A DNA stretch of 64,000 nucleotides from Bacillota bacterium. GTDB lineage: Bacteria; Bacillota; Clostridia; Christensenellales; UBA1242. The notes beneath the pieces are model-generated. The model was not told the DNA's origin, ran no database searches, and saw only the letters and a list, made by a program, of their open reading frames with translations. The stretch lies in assembly GCA_009784375.1 (NCBI GenBank), contig WRBV01000002.1, positions 1 through 64,000 of the forward strand, in the 5' to 3' direction. Shown here in pieces: positions 27,153 to 35,919 of this stretch. Made by a program: the position numbers and the translations under genes. Position 1 is the first letter of the stretch. Each line of letters opens with the position of its first letter.

Positions 27153-29524
27153 GAATTCTCCGTTGATTCTGGTGTTTCTGTCTTGGGTGGACGAGGAGCA
27201 CGCTTTGGCTTTTCTTCGATAATCTCTTCGATTGGTTTAATCGGTTCAGATGGCTCTTCGGTTTTTGCTTTCTTGTATCCAACTAGTTTAGCATATTCTT
27301 CGATGTTGTCAAGTGTAGGTAAGTAATTTAATGTTTCGCCACTTTCAACTATTGTTCTTGCAATATCCATATTCTTTTCAAGTTTTTTGATTTGCTCTTC
27401 TGAACGAATACCGCCTTCGAGATATGTTTGTGCCATTGCACGAATTCGAACGAATTCAATCTCGAGTTGTTCAAGCTCTGCCGCAATTCTGTCTTTTTTC
27501 TCGGCTTCTTTTGCTAGCCTGTCACGTTCTGCGATTTGTGCGATAACATCCTCTTTTGATTTACCATCCATAATGAGGTCGATGTCCTCGGCATAGATTG
27601 TTTCGCGTTCAAGCAATACGGCAACCATGATTTCGACTTGTTTTTTATAGTCTTTCATAATTTGCTGTGCCTTTTGCTCGGCTTCGATAACAATTGCTTT
27701 TACTTCGTCATCAATTAGTTGTTGCATTTTATCAGAAACACGTTTGTCGTCATATGCACGCATCATAGCTTCGTCATGGCGACCGTAGTAGAGTGGACCA
27801 AGTTTGTCGCTCATACCGAATACGGTAACCATTTTTTCTGCAAGAGACGTTGCGTATTTAATGTCTTGGGTTGCGCCTGTGCATACGTCGCCCATGAAGA
27901 CTTGTTCTGCTGCACGTCCGCCCATGTACATTACGATTTGTGATTTAAGGAAGGTCTTTGATTTGTGTGCGGTAACATCGTCTTTATCATTGGTTAGGGT
28001 ATATCCCGCAGCCATTCCACGTGGGATAATAGAAACCTCTTGAACGACTTGTTTAGGTTGAAGGACTCGGGCAACGATTGCGTGACCTGCTTCGTGGTAT
28101 GCGGTAATTTTCTTGTCATCATCGGTTATGATACGGCTACGTTTTTGTGGACCAAGTAATACTTTGTTAATACCTTCGGTTATGTCAACCATAGTGATTT
28201 TTTTACGGTTTGCTTTTGCTGCGATAATTGCACTTTCGTTCATAAGGTTTTCAATATCTGCTCCAGTAAATCCGCTTATGATTTGTGCAACACGTTTAAG
28301 GTCAACGTCCGAACCAATAGGTTTGTTTTTTGTATGGACTTTAAGGATTTTCTCTCGACCCGCAACGTCTGGCATTTGAACTACGATTTGACGGTCAAAA
28401 CGTCCAGGGCGGAGAAGTGCTTGGTCAAGTACGTCGGGTCTGTTGGTTGCGGCAAGTACGATAACACCTTCGCTCTTTGTAAATCCATCCATTTGGACAA
28501 GAAGTTGGTTAAGTGTTTGTTCGTTTTCTTCTGCCGCACCACTTATACCGACACCACGCATACGTGCGATTGAATCAATCTCGTCAATGAAAATAATACA
28601 TGGTGCGTTTGCTTTTGCCTGTTCGAACAAGTCTCTCATACGAGATGGTCCCACACCAACAAGCATTTCGGAGAAGTCTGATCCGCTTATTGAAAAGAAT
28701 GGAACGCCCGCTTCACCTGCGATTGCCTTTGCAAGCAATGTTTTACCAGTACCAGGTGAACCGATTAAAAGGAAACCTTTTGGAATACGCGCACCGATTT
28801 CAAGGAATTTACGTGGGTTGCGAAGGAATTGTACGATTTCTTCGACTTCGGCTTTTTCTTCTTCGATACCTGCGACGTCGCTGAAACGAATTTGGCTGTC
28901 ACGAACTACGCTTGCACGGTGGCGACCCATATTTGAAAGACCACCCCGACTTGACATTGAACGGAAGATAAAAAATACAATTACGGCAAGGAACAATAAT
29001 GGTAAGATCGCAAGGAATATGCCAAGCCAATCGGTTCCAGCGGGAGCGGTAGAAAGGATGGCTTCGGTTACATTTACTGGATCACCAATTGCAAGCCCCG
29101 AGTTTTCAAAACGTGCATGCTCACCTTGTGCGATGACAATTTCGGTAACTTGCCAGCCAGGGTTATGATTCAATATCCATGTTGCATGACGTGATGGATT
29201 AGAGTGGAAGTTCTGTAATGCACTTGATGGACGATTAGGTGCAGCATTTGTTAATTCACGACGGCTAAGAACATAAAAAGTGTTTGAATTTGCACGTTGG
29301 ACTACCGACCAAACGTTATTGTTCATATTAAAATAGCGATCCCCGTTACTATCGGTTTGCAATCCAATCTGGCGTTGAAAATCATTCATTGAAATATTAC
29401 GATTTGGACCCGCGGTTGCATTTTGAATAATTAAAAGTACCACAAGTACCACGATCAAAATGATAATAATATTAAAAAAGCGATTACCTTTGCGTGGCTG
29501 TGGTTGTTGGTGCTGTTGACTCAT
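27149..29524 (-). CDS. ftsH: ATP-dependent zinc metalloprotease FtsH
   Basis: Membrane-bound AAA+ protease for membrane and regulatory protein turnover. The 791 residues show a first membrane segment ([17 protein letters not shown]), a periplasm-like loop, a second membrane segment ([17 protein letters not shown]), then Walker [15 protein letters not shown] (Ser for the usual Pro), Walker B IIFIDEID, the second region of homology [20 protein letters not shown], and zinc motif HEAGH. A C-terminal extension of roughly 130 residues, coiled and then Pro/Glu-rich, exceeds the usual length. The second Met (29524) is chosen for its GGAG spacing. Confidence 0.95.
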   Translation of the reverse strand: MSQQHQQPQPRKGNRFFNIIIILIVVLVVLLIIQNATAGPNRNISMNDFQRQIGLQTDSNGDRYFNMNNNVWSVVQRANSNTFYVLSRRELTNAAPNRPSSALQNFHSNPSRHATWILNHNPGWQVTEIVIAQGEHARFENSGLAIGDPVNVTEAILSTAPAGTDWLGIFLAILPLLFLAVIVFFIFRSMSSRGGLSNMGRHRASVVRDSQIRFSDVAGIEEEKAEVEEIVQFLRNPRKFLEIGARIPKGFLLIGSPGTGKTLLAKAIAGEAGVPFFSISGSDFSEMLVGVGPSRMRDLFEQAKANAPCIIFIDEIDSIARMRGVGISGAAEENEQTLNQLLVQMDGFTKSEGVIVLAATNRPDVLDQALLRPGRFDRQIVVQMPDVAGREKILKVHTKNKPIGSDVDLKRVAQIISGFTGADIENLMNESAIIAAKANRKKITMVDITEGINKVLLGPQKRSRIITDDDKKITAYHEAGHAIVARVLQPKQVVQEVSIIPRGMAAGYTLTNDKDDVTAHKSKTFLKSQIVMYMGGRAAEQVFMGDVCTGATQDIKYATSLAEKMVTVFGMSDKLGPLYYGRHDEAMMRAYDDKRVSDKMQQLIDDEVKAIVIEAEQKAQQIMKDYKKQVEIMVAVLLERETIYAEDIDLIMDGKSKEDVIAQIAERDRLAKEAEKKDRIAAELEQLEIEFVRIRAMAQTYLEGGIRSEEQIKKLEKNMDIARTIVESGETLNYLPTLDNIEEYAKLVGYKKAKTEEPSEPIKPIEEIIEEKPKRAPRPPKTETPESTENS

Positions 29525-29690
29525 TAAATCTATCTCCATTTATTTATAGTGTGTAATTTTGATAATGTTTACACTTCGACAATCTATTTTCCATTATAAC
29601 AAGGTATGTTTTATTTTACAAGCGGATAGTATGTGAAAAAGAAACTTGTGTACGTCATTCCGTAGATTGGTAACTAGAGTTGTCTTTTAT

Positions 29691-29811
29691 GCGGCTTCGC
29701 CTATCCGCCTTTAGCGTTTGACATTAAGGATAATTTATCTGAAATGTTCGCGTTGCGAACAGGTCTTAGATTCTTCGCTCCCTCGTTCCTCGGTCACTCT
29801 GAATGACGTAT
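29691..29811. repeat. Dispersed structured repeat, copy 3
   Basis: GCGGCTTCGCCTATCCGCC, core GCGTTTGACATTAAGGATAA, hairpin GTTCGC (29746-29751) / GCGAAC (29755-29760), GGTCTTAGATTCTTCG and CTCTGAATGACGTATAAAAG. It lies in the 29525-29855 gap between divergent ftsH and uvrC, which otherwise holds only promoter-sized AT-rich sequence. Confidence 0.8.
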
Positions 29812-29846
29812 AAAAGTGTTGTCTTCTTGTAAATTCCTTAAAATCT

Positions 29847-29855
29847 TGGTAAACT
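29847..29855 (+). promoter_or_regulatory. Extended -10 of uvrC
   Basis: TGG-TAAACT ends directly before ATG 29856 and 6 bases before an in-frame GTG at 29862. The geometry of other genes here favours GTG 29862 as the true leaderless start. Confidence 0.4.
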
Positions 29856-31478
29856 ATGTATGTGAACAAAATACATGAAAAGTTGGCTCTTGTACCGCTT
29901 CGAAGCGGGGTGTATTTGATGCGGGATGAGGGCGGGCGTATTATATATATAGGAAAGGCGAAGAGCTTGCGGAATAGGTTGAGTTCTTATTTTAAGTCGG
30001 GTTCACATGATGCCAAAGTTACCGCCATGGTTGCAAAGGTTGTGGACTTTGATTATTTTATAACGCGGACCGAAAACGATGCATTGGCGTTAGAGGCAAA
30101 TTTAATAAAACGGCACAGCCCGCATTACAATATCCTGTTAAAGGATAGCAAGAGCTTTCCATATATAAGAATTGCAAAAGGTGCGTTTCCGATGTTAGAA
30201 GTAACACGAAAGACCAAGGGAGTGCGTGCCGATAATTACAAGTATTTTGGACCTTATTTTAATGGAATTTGGGCAAGAGAATTGTTAGAGGTTGTGCGAG
30301 ATATATTCCCGTTGCGGACTTGTAATGAAATAGAGTTCCGAAGAAAAAAGCCATGCGTCAATTACCAAATAGAACGATGTTCGGCGCCGTGTGATGGAAA
30401 GATCTCGAAAGAAGATTATGCAAAGGTCATAGATGATGTCGGGGCATTTTTGCGTGGTGAGAAAGAATTTGGTGCGCGTGAGATACTGATGAAGAAGATG
30501 GAGAATGCCGCCGAGTTGGAACAGTTTGAACTTGCCATACATTATCGTAATGGGTTGAATTTCCTTGATAAGTTAAAGGATAGGACTATTGTCGAGGTTG
30601 CACGTGATTTGAACTGTGATGTATTTGCACATGTAATAAAAGGTGAGATTTTTGTTGTAAGTGTATTAACAATTCGTGCGGGCAAGTTAATAGGAATGCA
30701 GAACTTTTCCGAGGTTTCAAAGGGTGTCGAGGACGAGTCCGAGATGTTATCGTCCTTTATAATGCAATATTATCAGACCAATGTTGTCCCAGAATTGTTG
30801 TTAATGGAAAACATAGATAATGAACTTGCCGAAACGTTGGGATGCAAGGTTTATGCGCCCAAGATTGCACTTAAAAAGAAGTTGTTGGATATGGCGATTA
30901 CAAACGCACAGGAATTCATAGACACAAGTATTGAAAAGATAAAGCACAAACATGAATTTACAATGGGGGCATGCGAACAATTGGGCGAGGTTCTTGGTAT
31001 GGAAAAGGCACCGCGAAAGATTGAATGTTATGATATTTCGCATACCGCGGGCGAGGATGTTGTTGCAAGTATGGTCGTGTTCATTGACGGGGTAGCACAG
31101 AATAAATTATACAGACGATTTAAAATAAGACACGGTATGGGTAATGATGATTATTTAAGTATACAAGAGGTTATCAAGCGGCGACTTGCAAGACTTGGTT
31201 CAACCGAGGATTCATTTGGGTCGGCTCCCGATTTAATTGTGATTGATGGTGGAAAAGGTCAATTGTCTGCAGCAACGTCGGTCAATGATACAGACATCAA
31301 GTTTATAGCTCTTGCAGAACAGAACGAGGAAATATTTGTACAAGGGCAAAGCGAGCCGATTATATTAAGTAAGAGAAGTTATGCACTTCGTCTATTGCAA
31401 AGATTGCGGGACGAGGCACACAGGTTTGCGAATAGCTTCCACATAAAGAAAAGAAGTCAATCGAAAATACCGCTTTGA
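29856..31478 (+). CDS. uvrC: Excinuclease ABC subunit C, lacking the HhH tail
   Basis: Dual-incision nuclease of nucleotide excision repair. The 540 residues contain the GIY-YIG domain (SGVYLMRDEGGRIIYIGKAK), the four-cysteine cluster motif (RTC...KPCVNYQIERCSAPC), a UvrB-interacting helical segment, and the RNase H-like domain (IECYDISHTAGEDVVASMVV, LIVIDGGKGQLSAA, LRDEAHRFANSFH). It stops right after this domain, so the C-terminal (HhH)2 DNA-binding domain is absent. The DNA after the stop does not encode one in another frame. GTG 29862 is an alternative start. Confidence 0.93.
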   Translation: MYVNKIHEKLALVPLRSGVYLMRDEGGRIIYIGKAKSLRNRLSSYFKSGSHDAKVTAMVAKVVDFDYFITRTENDALALEANLIKRHSPHYNILLKDSKSFPYIRIAKGAFPMLEVTRKTKGVRADNYKYFGPYFNGIWARELLEVVRDIFPLRTCNEIEFRRKKPCVNYQIERCSAPCDGKISKEDYAKVIDDVGAFLRGEKEFGAREILMKKMENAAELEQFELAIHYRNGLNFLDKLKDRTIVEVARDLNCDVFAHVIKGEIFVVSVLTIRAGKLIGMQNFSEVSKGVEDESEMLSSFIMQYYQTNVVPELLLMENIDNELAETLGCKVYAPKIALKKKLLDMAITNAQEFIDTSIEKIKHKHEFTMGACEQLGEVLGMEKAPRKIECYDISHTAGEDVVASMVVFIDGVAQNKLYRRFKIRHGMGNDDYLSIQEVIKRRLARLGSTEDSFGSAPDLIVIDGGKGQLSAATSVNDTDIKFIALAEQNEEIFVQGQSEPIILSKRSYALRLLQRLRDEAHRFANSFHIKKRSQSKIPL

Positions 31479-31490
31479 TCAACGTTCTAT

Positions 31491-31519
31491 TTGGATGAAA
31501 ATGCTATTTAATTTATAAT
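31491..31519 (+). promoter_or_regulatory. tpiA promoter
   Basis: TTGGAT (31491-31496), 17-base spacer, TATAAT (31514-31519). A short leader with AAAGGAGGAA precedes ATG 31548. Confidence 0.75.
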
Positions 31520-31547
31520 GAAGGTATAACAAAGGAGGAATAAATAC

Positions 31548-32303
31548 ATGAGCAAAATGATAGTAGCCAATTGGAAAATGAATATGACAAGCGCCCAGGC
31601 AAATGAATTCTTTGATGAATATGCAAAGCATATTAAAAAGACAAAGAACAAGGTTGTGATATGTGCGCCATTTACCACAATGCCAACCGTATTTAAAAGA
31701 CGCAGACTTGGGTTCAAGTTGGGTGCACAAAACGTTCACCCAGCCGAGAATGGAACACACACGGGCGAGATTTCGGCAAAGATGTTGGTAGACGCAAAGG
31801 TAACATCGGTTATAATAGGACACAGCGAACGTCGTGCGCAATTCGGTGAATGTAATTCGTTCATCAATGCAAAGATAAAAGCGGCGGTTGCTGCGGGATT
31901 ACAGGTAATATTCTGTATAGGTGAAACGGCAGACGAGCGAGAAATGGGTAAAACATTCGAAGTCTTGAAAAAACAATTTATCGAAGGAATGGCAGACATC
32001 GGAGCAGAAGCAAAGAAAAACATCGTAATTGCGTACGAGCCTGTATGGGCGATTTCTGGAGGAGACCCAAACAAACCAAGTCCAACCCCAAAAAGTGCCG
32101 AGATTGCCGAAGTACATGCATTTATAAGAAAGCTTGGCAAAAAACAATTAAAGTCAAGTCGAATCCCGATTTTGTATGGCGGCTCGGCAAATGATAAGAA
32201 TTTTAAAGAAATATTTGTAATCGAGAACGTCGATGGTGCATTGGTTGGTGGTGCATCACTTGTACCATCAAAATTTGCAGCTATGTGTAATTTTAACAAA
32301 TGA
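31548..32303 (+). CDS. tpiA: Triosephosphate isomerase
   Basis: Glycolytic interconversion of dihydroxyacetone phosphate and glyceraldehyde-3-phosphate. 251 residues with N-terminal ANWKMN, catalytic His in IGHSERR, catalytic Glu in AYEPVWAISGG, and the phosphate loop YGGSANDKN / GALVGGASL. Strong Shine-Dalgarno (AAGGAGG). Its stop codon lies inside the left copy of the 19-base inverted repeat that flanks the integrative element. Confidence 0.97.
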   Translation: MSKMIVANWKMNMTSAQANEFFDEYAKHIKKTKNKVVICAPFTTMPTVFKRRRLGFKLGAQNVHPAENGTHTGEISAKMLVDAKVTSVIIGHSERRAQFGECNSFINAKIKAAVAAGLQVIFCIGETADEREMGKTFEVLKKQFIEGMADIGAEAKKNIVIAYEPVWAISGGDPNKPSPTPKSAEIAEVHAFIRKLGKKQLKSSRIPILYGGSANDKNFKEIFVIENVDGALVGGASLVPSKFAAMCNFNK

Positions 32304-32314
32304 CAACTGCGTTC
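32296..32314 (+). repeat. Left arm of 19-bp inverted repeat flanking the element
   Basis: ACAAATGACAACTGCGTTC, overlapping the tpiA stop. Its exact reverse complement is at 39429-39447, just after the thioesterase stop. Before insertion the two would face each other in the tpiA/thioesterase intergenic region. Confidence 0.85.
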
Positions 32315-32353
32315 AAAGGCGAAATATAAAGGGTTTTAAGGGGTTTGCGTGAC

Positions 32354-32392
32354 TTTCACACACATTTCACTCATAATTTCACACATATTGCT
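32354..32392. repeat. Left iterons (TTTCAC type), putative integrase arm sites
   Basis: Three units, TTTCACACACA, TTTCACTCATAA and TTTCACACATATT. The first 23 bases match 39333-39355 with one mismatch. Confidence 0.6.
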
Positions 32393-32496
32393 TATGTGGT
32401 GAAAAATCTAAAATCAAAAAGGAGTTTGAAAGTTTGATTGCTGTTGTTAAGGGTGGTGGTTGCCACTCTTTTTGTTTGTGTTGATGCAAGCGGTGC

Positions 32497-32614
32497 TGCC
32501 TAAAATGGCAGACCAAAACCGAGCGGTGCGTTTGGCAGGCTATCGCCATGCCAAAACGCACCCGCCCTCTCGCAATCGGTTTTTTGTAACTTGCCATTTT
32601 TTATGGCAACAAAC
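32497..32614. other. Nested inverted repeats, candidate origin or regulatory structure
   Basis: Several hairpins in series: CTGCC/GGCAG (around 32500), a long one with arms GGTGCGTTTGGCAGGC (32525-32540) and GCC-A-TGCCAAAACGCACC (32545-32562), enclosed by AAAACCGA (32515-32522) / TCGGTTTT (32576-32583), then TTGCCAT/ATGGCAA (32591-32608). The 32315-32647 gap has no credible gene. Such density suggests a replication origin or single-strand folding site. Confidence 0.5.
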
Positions 32615-32647
32615 CGCCTTTGCTTTTGTCACTTGCACATTCCAACA

Positions 32648-32845
32648 TCAAAACATATCTTTTGGGTTTGTTTCTAACTCTCTGCAAATTTGCAAAAACA
32701 TTTCAAGTGAAATGCTGTTTTTTCCTTTCTCCATTTCGTGAATGTAATTGTGTGCTTTTCCCAAGCGTAAAGACAAGTCATGGGCAGCAATACCCTTTGC
32801 CGTTCTTATCTGTGCAAGTTTCAAGATTATATCTTTTCTTTCCAT
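32648..32845 (-). CDS. Xre-family helix-turn-helix regulator
   Basis: 65-residue Cro/CI-type DNA-binding protein: LAQIRTAKGIAAHDLSLRLG, then YIHEMEKGKNSISLEMFLQI. It has one HTH domain and nothing else. It lies at the left end of the element, divergent from the alpha-CTD gene. ATG 32845 is chosen because TGT-GATAAT ends 6 bases upstream (leaderless geometry); ATG 32851 or 32878 are possible. It probably controls element genes; the palindrome TTGAC-N7-GTCAA before int is a candidate operator (inference). Confidence 0.8.
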   Translation of the reverse strand: MERKDIILKLAQIRTAKGIAAHDLSLRLGKAHNYIHEMEKGKNSISLEMFLQICRELETNPKDMF

Positions 32846-32851
32846 GTCCAT

Positions 32852-32860
32852 ATTATCACA
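32852..32860 (-). promoter_or_regulatory. Extended -10 of the xre gene
   Basis: TGT-GATAAT on the minus strand, 6 bases before ATG 32845. Confidence 0.4.
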
Positions 32861-32871
32861 TTTTTTATCTG

Positions 32872-32900
32872 TTGACACAGTAGAAGTTATCTTATAAAAT
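32872..32900 (+). promoter_or_regulatory. Promoter of the alpha-CTD-like gene
   Basis: TTGACA (32872-32877), 17 bases, TAAAAT (32895-32900); ATG 32917 follows after 16 bases without a clear Shine-Dalgarno. Confidence 0.65.
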
Positions 32901-32916
32901 AAGATGGTATCTAATT

Positions 32917-33192
32917 ATGGACAAACAACTTGAAATCATGCGAATAAAAGAAATGTCAAAAGAACTTGGCGAAATTGCCGAAAAACTTTTGACGGGTTTC
33001 CGAACACCAATTGAAACTTTGAACTTGTCGGGCAGAGCAAAAAACTCTTTAATGCGTGGTGGTATTGAATATGTCGAACAGTTAATCAAACTTGAAAGAC
33101 GTGACATATTGCGATTGCGGAATATGGGCGAGAAAACTTTTGGCGAGATAAAACAAAAGATTAGCGAAATGGGTTTTAATTGTTTGGGTTAA
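32917..33192 (+). CDS. Stand-alone RNA polymerase alpha C-terminal-domain protein
   Basis: 91 residues. After about 30 helical residues comes an alpha-CTD fold: TPIETLNLSGRAKNSLMRGG, IEYVEQLIKLERRDILRLRN and MGEKTFGEIKQKISEMG. The residues that contact DNA in E. coli alpha (Arg265, Asn268, and the GxK segment near 296-298) have counterparts in GRAKNSL and MGEKT. The N-terminal domain that assembles polymerase is missing, so it cannot replace alpha. It may bind AT-rich UP-like DNA or act as a regulator. It is divergent from xre, and its 3' end overlaps the ABC permease gene by 4 bases. Confidence 0.82.
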   Translation: MDKQLEIMRIKEMSKELGEIAEKLLTGFRTPIETLNLSGRAKNSLMRGGIEYVEQLIKLERRDILRLRNMGEKTFGEIKQKISEMGFNCLG

Positions 33193-33974
33193 TCCCTACC
33201 ACCCATTACACTACCCGAATTGTAACGGCGAACAGATAGATGAAAGAAAGCAAACGCAAGTAATAGCCAAGCAATAGCACCGCCCACGTAAACGAGCAAC
33301 CACCAAACATTGAAATCAATCAAGATGTTAAGTGCAGGCAGATGTGTAAAAAGGTAGGCAGGGATAATCGTTGCAAAAACAATCTTGACAACATTGTCGT
33401 AAATTGAAAATGGATAATTTCCTGCTTTTAACATTGTGGACTCACCCATTTTTGCAAATGCGTCACCGCCCTTTATATAGAACACGGCAGAGTGCCAAAA
33501 GGTATACGCACCCCAATAAACTAGACCCGAAATAATCGCAATCGGAATAATTGCCAAGTACCACCACCAAGTTGCACCGATTAAACCAAGAACAAGGAAA
33601 CTCGTCAATATGTCACCGATAGCGGATATTTCCGTTTTAGAAGTGCTTACATTAACAAGCAAGTTTTTAGGTTGTGTCATATAAACGTCAAGCCTTGCAT
33701 TGAAAACCAAATCACGCAAATCTTGTGACCCTGCGAAAAACAACCGCTTGACACCAAAACCGCCTGCACTTATACCGAACAATAAAATCACGTCATTAAA
33801 GTTCATGCCTCCGATTTCATTTGTTATCGTGAAAATTATTGCGAATACCCCTATAAACCCTGCGTTGTTTACTATCATCAAAAATATTTGAATGAAAAAC
33901 GATGACTTGTATTGCCATTCTTTTTTGACGTTGAGTTTGAAACTCGAAAAAATGAATTTAATATTTTTGAACAT
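33189..33974 (-). CDS. ABC-2 transporter permease (COG3694-like)
   Basis: 261-residue membrane subunit with six hydrophobic segments and no ATPase motifs, third gene of an ABC-2 operon. The segments FIQIFLMIVNNAGFIGVFAI, ILLFGISAGGFGVKRLFFAG and LLVNVSTSKTEISAIGDILT fit the uncharacterised ABC-2 permeases that accompany COG4586 ATPases. Start ATG 33974 has GGAGG 5 bases upstream and lies one base after the upstream stop codon. Substrate unknown; export is the usual direction. Confidence 0.85.
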   Translation of the reverse strand: MFKNIKFIFSSFKLNVKKEWQYKSSFFIQIFLMIVNNAGFIGVFAIIFTITNEIGGMNFNDVILLFGISAGGFGVKRLFFAGSQDLRDLVFNARLDVYMTQPKNLLVNVSTSKTEISAIGDILTSFLVLGLIGATWWWYLAIIPIAIISGLVYWGAYTFWHSAVFYIKGGDAFAKMGESTMLKAGNYPFSIYDNVVKIVFATIIPAYLFTHLPALNILIDFNVWWLLVYVGGAIAWLLLAFAFFHLSVRRYNSGSVMGGRD

Positions 33975-33975
33975 A

Positions 33976-34770
33976 TTAACCTCCGTACACGTTGACTTTT
34001 CGTGTTCCTCGTTTGAACATGAAAATGCCAAGACCTATAAACAACACAAGATAAACAAGTTGGATTAACATGGTTTGATAAAACAACTCCCACGAGAAAT
34101 TGACAAACAATCGAGCAGGGGCAGCCATCGCCGCATTGAACGGACTCCAAACAATTACATCTTGTATCCACCCACCAAAGATTTCGGGTGGAAAGAAAAG
34201 CACCAACATCAAAAACATCTTTGAAACAAGCCAGTAATAAGGTTGTGCGTTCTCGACCCAAAAGGCAAGCATACCCACGAGAGTCATAATTAAGCAAAGC
34301 AAAAAAATACCAATCAAGAGCGACAGAAACCCAAGCAACAACCCATAAGCGGAAAAGTTAGGAACATAACCCAAGACCGCAAAACCGATAACAAGACCAG
34401 CGACAAAAATAAGCATACCTCGGAACAATGACCCTGCAAAATGTGTTGTTAGTTGATACGAGAAATAGTTATATGGGCGAGTAATCATATAGGCGATTTT
34501 GCCACTTCTGACATCCCGACCCATATCACGAACCATGCCACGACCATTAACGGAATACATGATTGTTTCGGTGATAATCAAGTACCAAATCATCATTGAG
34601 AGCGAAAACCCAGAAATAACTTGTCCGTCAGCATTGCCATAGATATAAGACCACATTTGGATAAAGATATATATAATCACGACAAAATTGAACGCTTGAA
34701 TGATTGTGTTGCGTAATGTCTTTGTTTCTTGTTTTAGACTCGTGGTGAATATATGGGCATATTTTTTCAT
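33976..34770 (-). CDS. ABC-2 transporter permease (COG4587-like)
   Basis: 264-residue membrane subunit with about six hydrophobic segments, middle gene of the exporter operon. Family-like phrases are GRGMVRDMGRDVRSGKIAYM and YNYFSYQLTTHFAGSLFRGM. Its ATG overlaps the ATPase stop by 4 bases (ATGA), so the subunits are translationally coupled. It would pair with the next permease as a heterodimer. Confidence 0.85.
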   Translation of the reverse strand: MKKYAHIFTTSLKQETKTLRNTIIQAFNFVVIIYIFIQMWSYIYGNADGQVISGFSLSMMIWYLIITETIMYSVNGRGMVRDMGRDVRSGKIAYMITRPYNYFSYQLTTHFAGSLFRGMLIFVAGLVIGFAVLGYVPNFSAYGLLLGFLSLLIGIFLLCLIMTLVGMLAFWVENAQPYYWLVSKMFLMLVLFFPPEIFGGWIQDVIVWSPFNAAMAAPARLFVNFSWELFYQTMLIQLVYLVLFIGLGIFMFKRGTRKVNVYGG

Positions 34771-35750
34771 GTGCCACCACCCTTGTAAATATCCTTGATG
34801 ATTTCCTCTAGCGGTGTGTTTGATATTGATATATCAGCAATTTTATCAGTAGGAAACAAGGCAAGCACACAATCAATCGAAACCTTCGTCATATCTGCCT
34901 CGATTGTATAAGCCGACTCGTGTTCTTTTATGAGTTCAACACCAACAGGCAATTTCAAAGCAATTTGTTCTTTGAGTTTGACAAACACTAGTTTCTTTTT
35001 AAGGTAGTTGTATTTTAAGTTTTTCATGCTCGTATCAAGTACAATTTTCCCATGATTGATTATAATGACACGCTTGCAAATTTCCTCTATGTCACCAACG
35101 TCATGCGAAGTGAACAAGACAGTTGTGCCAAGTTCTCTGTTTATCTTTTTGATAAGAACACGCAACGTATCTTTTCCGATAGGGTCGAGTCCGATTGTTG
35201 GCTCGTCAAAGAAAAGCATTTTTGGCTTGTGCAAAAGGCTTGCCACCATTTCGCAACGCATACGTTGACCGAGCGACAAACTCTTGACTGGTTGGTTGAT
35301 AAATTCGTTAATCTCGAAAAGGTCGCAAAGTTCTTTTATCCGTCTGTTAAGTTCATCTTTTTTGATGTCGTAAAGCACACCAAAGAATTTGAAATTATCG
35401 AGTGCCGACAAATGAATCCACAACTGTTCTTTTTGTCCGAAAACCGAGCCAACTTGATATGAGAGTTTAACTCTATTCTTTGATGGGTTAAGCCCAAGCA
35501 CATTAATATCACCGCTTGTCGGAAATAAAATGCCGTTCAACATTTTTATTGTTGTGCTTTTACCTGCACCATTTGGACCGATGAGGGCAACCGCCTCGCC
35601 CTCTGTAATCGTAAATGATATATTATCAACCGCTTTTTTCTCGGTATACTTGCGAGCAAAAAACGATTTCAGTTTACCGCCAAAACCTTTACCCTTAATT
35701 CGTGTCTTGAATGTTTTGTTCAAGTTTTCTACGATGATTGCGTTGTTCAT
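34767..35750 (-). CDS. ABC-2 transporter ATP-binding protein (COG4586-like)
   Basis: 327-residue ATPase driving the exporter. Walker A is GPNGAGKSTTIKML, the signature is KSLSLGQRMRCEMVASLLH, Walker B is MLFFDEPTIGLDP, and the switch His is in FTSHDVGDIEE. A basic insertion near residues 15-35 (IKGKGFGGKLKSFFARKYTE) is typical of this subfamily. The C-terminal extension of about 80 residues is shared by drug-export ATPases. It is first gene of the operon and preceded by the attenuator at 35779-35948, so it is probably induced when translation is disturbed. Drug or peptide export is inference. Confidence 0.9.
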   Translation of the reverse strand: MNNAIIVENLNKTFKTRIKGKGFGGKLKSFFARKYTEKKAVDNISFTITEGEAVALIGPNGAGKSTTIKMLNGILFPTSGDINVLGLNPSKNRVKLSYQVGSVFGQKEQLWIHLSALDNFKFFGVLYDIKKDELNRRIKELCDLFEINEFINQPVKSLSLGQRMRCEMVASLLHKPKMLFFDEPTIGLDPIGKDTLRVLIKKINRELGTTVLFTSHDVGDIEEICKRVIIINHGKIVLDTSMKNLKYNYLKKKLVFVKLKEQIALKLPVGVELIKEHESAYTIEADMTKVSIDCVLALFPTDKIADISISNTPLEEIIKDIYKGGGT

Positions 35751-35778
35751 ATTGACTCCTTATTCGATTATAATATAA

Positions 35779-35811
35779 AAAGCACCGACTGGCTTTTACT
35801 GTCGGTGCTTT
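35779..35811 (-). terminator. Intrinsic terminator inside the ABC operon leader
   Basis: On the minus strand AAAGCACCGAC-type stem (35811-35801), loop of 11 bases, GTCGGTGCTTT (35789-35779), then TATATT; 11 bp perfect. It lies between promoter and ATPase start and must be bypassed for expression. Confidence 0.85.
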
Positions 35812-35856
35812 GATAAACTTTTATATTAAAGTTTCATCACACAAACAGTAAAAGCC
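35791..35856 (-). promoter_or_regulatory. Antiterminator helix of the ABC operon leader
   Basis: GGCTTTTACTGT (minus strand, 35856-35845) is perfectly complementary over 12 bases to ACAGTAAAAGCC (35802-35791). The second arm takes the terminator loop and two bases of its 5' stem, so the two structures exclude each other. The first arm lies within codons of the leader ORF, so a translating ribosome controls which forms. Confidence 0.75.
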
Positions 35857-35914
35857 TGCCCTCTGTTGTTGAAAGGACATAGCCGTTAATCGCTTGCGGA
35901 AACGTGTTCATCAT
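35837..35914 (-). CDS. Leader peptide of the ABC exporter operon
   Basis: Leaderless short ORF starting ATG-ATG (35914 or 35911), 24-25 codons, ending with TGA at 35837-35839; it begins MNTFPQAINGYVL and ends RLLLFV. TATAAT ends 5 bases before the first ATG. The antiterminator arm GGCTTTTACTGT covers codons 18-23 counted from the second ATG. A ribosome reaching the stop would cover that arm and favour termination; a ribosome stalled early would leave it free. Comparable designs control bmrCD, ermK and vmlR-type genes. Expression of the peptide is inferred. Confidence 0.65.
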   Translation of the reverse strand: MMNTFPQAINGYVLSTTEGRLLLFV

Positions 35915-35919
35915 GCCAC

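Noticed and set aside
28443..29168. Long ORF of 241 codons opposite ftsH
   Set aside because: It lies wholly within the AAA+ coding region in antisense; the sequence is a low-complexity shadow without family features.
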